A stretch of 64,000 bases of DNA. Origin: Saccharomonospora marina XMU15 (GTDB lineage: Bacteria; Actinomycetota; Actinomycetes; Mycobacteriales; Pseudonocardiaceae). Every line of letters begins with the position of its first letter. Within the stretch, counting starts at the first letter, position 1. Location: assembly GCF_000244955.1 (NCBI RefSeq), contig NZ_CM001439.1, positions 434,001 to 498,000 of the forward strand, read 5' to 3'. The notes under the pieces were generated by a model. It saw only the letters and a list, made by a program, of their open reading frames with translations, searched no databases and was not told the origin of the DNA. Positions 58,713 to 64,000 of the stretch are shown here, piece after piece. Position numbers and translations under genes: made by a program.

Positions 58713-59289
58713 CGACCGGCGGCGGTTGACCGCGACCGCCGTGAAGCTGCTGATCGCCGGTGGATTCGGGGTCGGCAAGACAACGATGGTCGCCTCGGTC
58801 AGTGAGGTACCGCCACTGCGCACCGAGGAGATGCTCACCTCCGCGTCCGAGGGGGTGGACGACCTCTCCGGTGTCGAGCGGAAGAACACCACCACCGTGG
58901 CACTGGACTTCGGCCGCATCACGATCAGCCAGGACCTGATCCTCTACCTGTTCGGCACCCCGGGGCAGGACCGGTTCTGGTTCATGTGGGACGAGCTGGC
59001 GCAGGGCGCGCTCGGTGCCGTGGTGCTCGCCGACACCCGCCGGCTGGACAGCTGCTTTCCGGCCGTGGACTTCTTCGAGCGCAGAGGGCTGCCGTTCGTG
59101 GTGGGCGTGAACTGCTTCGACGGTGCCTACCGGTACGGGACCGAGGAGGTCAGGGGCGCGCTGGACGTCGACCAGTCGGTGCCGCTGCTGCTGTGCGACG
59201 CCCGTGACCGCGAGTCCACCAAGCAGGTGCTGATCACGCTCGTGCAGCACGTCATGAGCACGACGCGGATGGCGCCCGCCCGGTACTAG
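58693..59289 (+). CDS. Conservon GTPase, CvnD type
   Basis: The 198-residue small GTPase has the P-loop 'AGGFGVGKTTMV', switch II 'LFGTPGQDRFWFMWDELAQG' and 'VVGVNCFDG' at the N-K-x-D position (N-C-F-D here, common in CvnD). CvnD proteins resemble eukaryotic small G proteins and work with CvnA-C as a membrane-associated switch. The conserved downstream P450 (CvnE) is absent; the next gene is a convergent methyltransferase. Confidence 0.95.
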   Translation: MASGNFDDRRRLTATAVKLLIAGGFGVGKTTMVASVSEVPPLRTEEMLTSASEGVDDLSGVERKNTTTVALDFGRITISQDLILYLFGTPGQDRFWFMWDELAQGALGAVVLADTRRLDSCFPAVDFFERRGLPFVVGVNCFDGAYRYGTEEVRGALDVDQSVPLLLCDARDRESTKQVLITLVQHVMSTTRMAPARY

Positions 59290-59300
59290 CGGCTCCGCCG

Positions 59301-59912
59301 CTACGGCCGCGCGGTTGCCTCCAACACCGTCCTGGTCAGCACCCAGCGCGGGAATGGCTCGGATTCGCTCACCTCGTCGAAGGTGAACCCCGCGCGTTCG
59401 ATGGTGGCTCTGGTGTCCCTGTTGGGCTTGCAGCCCGCGGCGAAGTACGACCACGCCGGGGCCAGCCGGTCCTGCCAGCGTGCGCGGTTCCCGCTGCCGC
59501 GCACGTGTTCCAGCACCACGATCCTGCCTGCAGGGCGCAGCACCCGGCGGGCCTCCGCGAGCGCTTTCGCCGGGTCGGCGACCGTGCACAGCACAAGTGT
59601 GAACACCACCGCGTCGAAGGTCGTGTCGTCGAACGGCAGGTCTTCGGCCGCAGCGGTGCTGACCTCCACCGGCGCGTGTGCCCGACCGAGCCGGCTGTTC
59701 AGCCGCGTCCGCATCGCCGCGTCCGGCTCCGCCGCGACGATGCGTTCCGCGCGCCGCAGGTGCGGCAGGTTCGCGCCCGTGCCCGCACCGATGTCGAGCA
59801 CCTGCCCGGTGATGTCAGACAGCAGCCGTCGCCTGCGCTCGCCGAGCACCTCCCGCTCCATCGGCTCGGACATCCTGTCGTAGACCGCGGCGAAAACCCG
59901 ATGTGCGCACAT
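59301..59912 (-). CDS. Class I SAM-dependent methyltransferase (UbiE/COQ5-like)
   Basis: The 203-residue protein has SAM motif I 'VLDIGAGTGANLPHL', an acidic residue in 'IVAAEPDAAM' and the motif 'LPFDDTTFDAVVFTLVLCTV' followed by 'RRVLRPAGRIVVLEHVR'. The C-terminal 'GCKPNRDTRATIERAGF' is typical of the phospholipid/quinone-type group. Target unknown. Confidence 0.9.
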   Translation of the reverse strand: MCAHRVFAAVYDRMSEPMEREVLGERRRRLLSDITGQVLDIGAGTGANLPHLRRAERIVAAEPDAAMRTRLNSRLGRAHAPVEVSTAAAEDLPFDDTTFDAVVFTLVLCTVADPAKALAEARRVLRPAGRIVVLEHVRGSGNRARWQDRLAPAWSYFAAGCKPNRDTRATIERAGFTFDEVSESEPFPRWVLTRTVLEATARP

Positions 59913-59968
59913 GGCGACCAGCCTAGCCGGGCGGCGCGGTCGTTTATCGTGTTCGCGTCCCTCGCCGG

Positions 59969-60832
59969 TCAGGAATAGCGTTCGGCGAGTACCGCGCGAA
60001 TGAGCTGGCGGGTTTCGTCCTGGTTCAGCGAATGGCGGTGCAGATTGTCGTGATAGCCGCGGTAGCGTTTTACGGTTTGCGGGTCCTCGAGGTGTTGCAT
60101 ACCGGCGTGGTTCTCGATGCCGACCACGTCGTGGTCGAGCGGTTCGTCGAATTCGTAGTAGCCGTAGGTGCAGGAGTTGGTGAACAGCGGCGGTGCCGAG
60201 AAGGGCAACACCCTAAGGTCGATGTTCGGCGCGGTGGAACGCTCGATGAGCTGCGACAACTGGTCCCGCATCACGGCGTTGGAGCCCACTATCTGGTACA
60301 GCGCCGACTCGTGCATGACCGCGATGAACTCCAGCGGTGGCATTGTTTCCCGGCCGCGGAGTGCCTTTTGCCGGTGTTGCCTGATATCGACGTATTCGTC
60401 GATCTGCCTTGCCGTCAACGACGGTTCGTTGGCCAGGTAGAAGGCGCGGGAGTAATCGGCCGTCTGCAGCAGCACCGGCACCATCGGAATGGTGTAGATG
60501 CGCACGGTCGTGGCCTCGGATTCGTAGGCGAGCCGGGTGCTCAGTTGCTTGGAGATGTCTCGGTGGGACCACCAGACGTCTCGCTGTGCCGCCTTCGTCC
60601 AGTGGTGCAGCTTTTCCGCGACTCCCGTTCCCTCGACGCCGTACAGCCGGATGAGATCGCGAACGTCGCGGGGCCGGGGGTTGCCCTGCGCGTTCTCCAG
60701 CCTGGACAGCTTGGAGGTGGAGATCATGAGTTCGGCCGCGACCTCTTCGAGCGTGTGGCCCGACTCCTCGCGTAGCCGACGCAGTTCGTGTGCGATGCGG
60801 CGCCGGGGAACGACCGGGCCCTGAACCGTCAT
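59969..60832 (-). CDS. XRE regulator with DUF5753, without DUF397 partner
   Basis: The 287-residue protein has an XRE HTH ('HTLEEVAAELMISTSKLSRL') and DUF5753 with 'YTIPMVPVLLQTADYSRAF', 'FIAVMHESALYQIVGSN' and 'LRVLPFSAPPLFTNSCTYGY'. Unlike the locus at 41.4 kb there is no DUF397 gene beside it, so it may act alone or with a distant partner. Confidence 0.92.
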   Translation of the reverse strand: MTVQGPVVPRRRIAHELRRLREESGHTLEEVAAELMISTSKLSRLENAQGNPRPRDVRDLIRLYGVEGTGVAEKLHHWTKAAQRDVWWSHRDISKQLSTRLAYESEATTVRIYTIPMVPVLLQTADYSRAFYLANEPSLTARQIDEYVDIRQHRQKALRGRETMPPLEFIAVMHESALYQIVGSNAVMRDQLSQLIERSTAPNIDLRVLPFSAPPLFTNSCTYGYYEFDEPLDHDVVGIENHAGMQHLEDPQTVKRYRGYHDNLHRHSLNQDETRQLIRAVLAERYS

Positions 60833-61213
60833 GTGACCTCGCCTGCCTGTGGTTGAGCGTCAACGGGATGTTCAGCTTGGGATTCCCAGCCTGAAATCCT
60901 ATGGCAGCCTCGCGCGGGTGCCGCGGACGGTACCCCGTCCGCATTGGCACGACAACTCGAATGGCCTAGTGATCAGGCCGGCAGTGCTACACGCAGCATC
61001 CCGGGCTGGACGCGGTGCTAGGCCGACCGAGGCAATTGTTTTGGGATTTTCATTATGGGAATTGCGTCGATGTGCGCGCCTCGGCCACACTTCATCGACC
61101 AGTCCCGTCTACTTCACCCGCCAGGAGAAGGAGCCAGCCAAGGAGTTACCGAGCGAACGCGGCGCTGAATCCGACGGCGACTGACCGAGCCCGTCGAGTG
61201 GAGGAGGTCGACC
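60833..61213. other. Gene-free region with an AT-rich tract
   Basis: No convincing gene is seen in these 381 bases. A short AT-rich tract at about 61033-61066 (with CAATTG and AATTG at its ends) stands out from the GC-rich background and could be a promoter or regulator site for the XRE gene or the secreted protein downstream. Confidence 0.5.
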
Positions 61214-61654
61214 GTGTTCGTGTCGTTGCGACTTGGAGTGCTGGTCCGGCTGCTGCTGGCGGTCGCGGGCGTCGCCGGAGTGCTGGCGGTCGTCCTCACC
61301 GCCGTCCCCGCGCCAAGAGTCACCGAGGCAGGAACCCCCGAGCCCGCGGTTCAAGGCCCAGGCCTTCCGGCCGAGCGTGTCGAGGCCGACTACCGCGTGC
61401 GGGGCACCGGAGACGAGGGGCTGAACGTGCGAGCCTGCCCCGCCGTGCACTGCGCCAGGATCGGCCGCATCGGGGAAGGGCAGACCTTCGCGGTGACCTG
61501 CTGGCGAAGCGGAACCGCTGTCAACGGCGAAACCAGGTGGCTGCGCGGCACGGTCGACGGCCGCGACGGGTTCGCCTCACGGCACTACCTGCGGGCCGAC
61601 ACCGGCCAGGGTGTCCCTGCCTGCGCAAGGCGCGGTGGCCATGCCGTGACGTGA
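61214..61654 (+). CDS. Secreted SH3-like (SH3b-type) protein
   Basis: The 146-residue precursor has an N-terminal signal/anchor segment ('VLVRLLLAVAGVAGVLAVVL') and a bacterial SH3-like domain: 'LNVRACPAVHCARIGRIGEG' and 'TRWLRGTVDGRDGFASRHYL'. Four Cys in the mature part suggest disulfides. SH3b domains bind cell wall or metals in exported proteins. GGAGGAGG lies upstream of GTG 61214. Confidence 0.85.
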   Translation: MFVSLRLGVLVRLLLAVAGVAGVLAVVLTAVPAPRVTEAGTPEPAVQGPGLPAERVEADYRVRGTGDEGLNVRACPAVHCARIGRIGEGQTFAVTCWRSGTAVNGETRWLRGTVDGRDGFASRHYLRADTGQGVPACARRGGHAVT

Positions 61655-61661
61655 GCGGCGA

Positions 61662-62933
61662 TCAGCGTGGGGCCTCGATGGCGGCGTCCAGCAACTGCAC
61701 CGGATGCAGCAAGGGCACGTCGCCGTCGAGGTACCTGCCGATCTGCAGCAGGCACCCTGGATTGGCGGTCACCAGCAGGTCCGGCTTCACCGAGCGGATG
61801 TTTCGGGCCTTGCGCTCGCCGAGCTCGGCGGCGGGCTCGGGCTGGATGAGGTTGTAGATGCCTGCCGAGCCACAGCAGATCTCCGCCTCGGGCAGTTCCA
61901 GGAGTTCCAGCCCCGGTATCGTCCGCAGCACCGCTCTGGGCTGCTCACGCACACCCTGCGCATGACCGAGATGGCAGGCGTCGTGGTAGGCGACCTTCGC
62001 GTTGATCGGCTTGCGCTGCGCACGCGGCTCCAACTCGGCGAGTAGCTCGGTGATGTCACGAACCTTCGCGCTGAAGTCGGCCGCCCGGTCTGCCCAGGCC
62101 GGATCGTCGTCGAGCAATGCGCCGTACTCCTTCATCGAGGAGCCACAGCCCGCGACGTTGACGACCACGTTGTCCACGGCCAGCTTCTCGAACGTCTCGA
62201 TGGTGCGCTTGGCGTTTCGGACGGCGTGCTCCTCGCGCCCGGCGTGCAGACCGAGAGCGCCGCAGCAACCCTGCCGCCTGGGCGTCAGCACCTCGCAGCC
62301 CTCGGCCGCCAGCACCCGCTGCGCCGCGGCGTTGACCTCGTGGAAGAAGACGTCCTGCACGCAACCGGACAGCATCGCGACCCGGCGCCGCCGCTCACCG
62401 CTCGCGGGAACCCTTCGCGGCAGCGACGCGAACGCCTCACGCAGCCGCACCGAGGGCAGCAGTGCCTGCGTCGCCCGCAGCCGGGGCGGCAGCACCCGCT
62501 GCGCCAGCCGTTCCAGCCGCAGCTTCTGGTAGGCCAGACCGAACACCGCCGCAACGCGAAGCCGCCGCCGGTAGGGGAACAGCGCGAAGATCGCGTCGCG
62601 GAACAGCCGGTCGGAGCGCGAGCGGGGCACGTTGCGTTCGATCTGCGGGCGCGTGGCCTCGAGCAACCTGTCGTACTGCACCCCGGAGGGACACGAGGTC
62701 ACGCATGCCATGCAACCGAGGCAGGCATCGATGTGCTGGGTGAACGCCCCCTCGAGCCCGATCTCGCCGCGCTGCGCCAGATCCATCAGGTAGATGCGGC
62801 CGCGAGGCGAGTCCATCTCCTCGCCCCACAACTGGTACGTCGGGCAGGTAGGCAGGCAGAAGCCACAATGCACGCAGTCGTCGAGCAGTTCCCGCGGCGG
62901 CGGTTTGTGTGCGTCGAAGCTCGACTCCGTCAC
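61662..62933 (-). CDS. glcF: Glycolate oxidase iron-sulfur subunit
   Basis: The 423-residue protein has two 4Fe-4S motifs ('CVHCGFCLPTCPTY' near residue 20 and 'CLGCMACVTSCPSG' near 72) and two CCG domains ('QGCCGALGLHAG' and 'EICCGSAGIYNL'), the GlcF/(S)-2-hydroxy-acid oxidase pattern. It passes electrons from the flavin subunit to the quinone pool. GTG 62933 overlaps the glcE stop (GTGA). Confidence 0.95.
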   Translation of the reverse strand: MTESSFDAHKPPPRELLDDCVHCGFCLPTCPTYQLWGEEMDSPRGRIYLMDLAQRGEIGLEGAFTQHIDACLGCMACVTSCPSGVQYDRLLEATRPQIERNVPRSRSDRLFRDAIFALFPYRRRLRVAAVFGLAYQKLRLERLAQRVLPPRLRATQALLPSVRLREAFASLPRRVPASGERRRRVAMLSGCVQDVFFHEVNAAAQRVLAAEGCEVLTPRRQGCCGALGLHAGREEHAVRNAKRTIETFEKLAVDNVVVNVAGCGSSMKEYGALLDDDPAWADRAADFSAKVRDITELLAELEPRAQRKPINAKVAYHDACHLGHAQGVREQPRAVLRTIPGLELLELPEAEICCGSAGIYNLIQPEPAAELGERKARNIRSVKPDLLVTANPGCLLQIGRYLDGDVPLLHPVQLLDAAIEAPR

Positions 62934-64000
62934 GAGGTCGCCTCCCTGCCATCGAATTCACCGTCGAACCAGGACTCGAACCGGCCCGGGCTGAGCCTGC
63001 GGTCGGGGTCCAGTTTGTCCTTCAGCGCTCGCAGCACGCTGATCGCGGAAGGGCGCCCTCCCCAGGAAGGCGTGGGCCGCGGTGGGCGTCGTCGTGTCAC
63101 CGACGTGCCACCGGCGGCCGAGACGATCTCGTGCACCTCCCCGACGCCGGAGTCGGGCACGGTGACGGTGCCGATACCCGTGCCGAGCCCGGCCGTGGCG
63201 GTGCCGCCGCAGTTGGCCAGCACGCCCGGCAGCCTGCTCGGACGGCAACCGATGCGTACCGAGGCGTCGTCGACCAGTTCGGCGTGCCGTGCCCACGCCG
63301 ATTCCGCGTCGTCCTCTTCCAGCACCGTGCCTGCCAGGGACCTGGCCAACTCCTCGGCCCGTGCCTCGGCGCCTTCCCGCGTTCCCTCCACCCGGACCAG
63401 CAGCATGCCGTCGGCCCACTCCAGGCAGACGGGCTCGAGCGCGCCCGCCAGTACCGTCGCCGCCCGCTCGGCCGCGGTGTCGAGCGCGCAGTCGAGGCGG
63501 ACGGTCAGTGTCCGTTCCGGTATCGGGTGCAGCCGCAGCACCACATCGGTGAGCAGGCCGAAGTTGCCGTACGAGCCGTGCAGCAGCTTGGCGAGGTCGT
63601 ACCCGGCGACGTTCTTGATGACGTGCCCGCCGGTCCTGGCGACGGTGCCGTCGGCGAGCACCACCGTCGCGCCGATCACCAGGTCGCGCATCGAGCCGTA
63701 GGCCAGCGCGAGCGGGCCGGAGTCCGCGGTGGCGATCAGCCCGCCCACCGTGGCGCCCCGCATCACGCGGGCGGGGTCGAACGCCACCCGCTGCCCGCCT
63801 GCCGCGAGTTCGGCCTGCAGCTCACGCAGCGGTGTGCCTGCCCGCACGGCGACGGTCATGTCCGCCGGGTTGTAGGTCAACACACCGCGCATGCGCGTGG
63901 TGTCCAGCACGGCGTCGGTCGGAAGCGGTGCGCCTGCCCAGGTGTCGGCGGTGCCCGCGCCCTGGATTCGCACCGTCCCCACCGTGCTCGCCATGGCCTC
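62930..64000 (-). CDS. glcE: Glycolate oxidase FAD-binding subunit GlcE, 5' end outside window
   Basis: The frame is open to the window edge, and the codons before the first internal ATG (63994) also fit, so the start lies outside. Visible parts are the FAD_binding_4 region ('VRIQGAGTADTWAGAPLPTD', 'VAFDPARVMRGATVGGLIAT', 'HVIKNVAGYDLAKLLHGSYG') and the C-terminal 'ALKDKLDPDRRLSPGRFESW'. GlcE works with GlcD and GlcF in oxidation of glycolate or lactate; GlcD should lie beyond the window. Confidence 0.93.
   Translation of the reverse strand, partial: EAMASTVGTVRIQGAGTADTWAGAPLPTDAVLDTTRMRGVLTYNPADMTVAVRAGTPLRELQAELAAGGQRVAFDPARVMRGATVGGLIATADSGPLALAYGSMRDLVIGATVVLADGTVARTGGHVIKNVAGYDLAKLLHGSYGNFGLLTDVVLRLHPIPERTLTVRLDCALDTAAERAATVLAGALEPVCLEWADGMLLVRVEGTREGAEARAEELARSLAGTVLEEDDAESAWARHAELVDDASVRIGCRPSRLPGVLANCGGTATAGLGTGIGTVTVPDSGVGEVHEIVSAAGGTSVTRRRPPRPTPSWGGRPSAISVLRALKDKLDPDRRLSPGRFESWFDGEFDGREATS

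Noticed and set aside
1-64000. CRISPR arrays
   Set aside because: No regularly spaced direct repeats of 24-40 bases with unique spacers were seen by eye.
1-64000. Insertion sequences
   Set aside because: No transposase-like protein or terminal inverted repeats with target duplications were recognised.

Overview
The window is high-GC actinobacterial chromosome. The suite of a nitrate-sensor-type conservon (kinase, roadblock, DUF742, GTPase), several XRE/DUF5753 (Scr1-type) regulators with DUF397 partners, DUF2637, class F sortase with an Excalibur protein, and frequent GTG/TTG starts points to Pseudonocardiaceae (Saccharomonospora/Amycolatopsis-like). This assignment is an inference from gene content only; no database was searched.

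Layout. 1-8.2 kb is ordinary core: an Rv2629-like release-factor-fold protein cut by the window edge, TauE/SafE, glmS, a histidinol-phosphate-type aminotransferase, a dienelactone-hydrolase-like protein and acetoacetyl-CoA synthetase, then tRNA-Ser(GCT) and tRNA-Arg(ACG). 8.27-26.86 kb is an integrated mobilizable element bounded by a perfect 46-bp direct repeat of the 3' part of tRNA-Arg. It carries a tyrosine integrase, small DNA-binding proteins, MobC-like and MobP-like mobilization proteins, a complete type I restriction system in the order hsdR-hsdS-hsdM, and a compact metabolic/regulatory cassette: XRE-TPR regulator and 5-formyl-THF cyclo-ligase-like protein on one strand; small Cys/His protein, degenerate GHKL ATPase, Gfo/Idh/MocA dehydrogenase, DegT/StrS aminotransferase and NUDIX hydrolase on the other. 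It ends with a coupled micro-ORF, HTH protein and DUF2637 membrane protein. No TraB/FtsK translocase or replication initiator was found, so it looks like an element that must be mobilized by another.

26.9-30.5 kb is an accessory strip: a PP2C phosphatase, a three-Cys-motif protein (DUF5131) and its partner TcmP broken by an in-frame ochre codon, and a short fossil of a second DegT aminotransferase gene. 30.5-38.8 kb mixes housekeeping and surface genes (proline dehydrogenase, epimerase, membrane proteins, Excalibur protein plus sortase, ArsR-AHSA1 fusion, a possible Imm1 immunity protein). 38.8-47.3 kb is a second accessory zone with visible decay: a nonsense-interrupted GNAT acetyltransferase, a twice-frameshifted SRA-HNH endonuclease, a Scr1/DUF397 locus with a frameshifted tandem copy, and a restriction island in which one C5 methyltransferase-Vsr pair lies between two different Eco29kI-type GIY-YIG endonucleases.

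47.3-64 kb returns to core-like content: TetR-P450, MerR with release factor 3, acyl-CoA synthetase, spermidine-synthase-like protein, a sigma factor, the four-gene conservon, a methyltransferase, an orphan XRE/DUF5753 regulator, a secreted SH3-like protein and glycolate oxidase subunits GlcF and GlcE (GlcE cut by the window end). Defence is a strong theme: a type I system, a type II island, a decayed type IV-like enzyme and the DUF5131/TcmP pair. The most promising undescribed unit is the regulator-controlled aminosugar-like cassette carried on the mobilizable element, with a related fossil just outside it.
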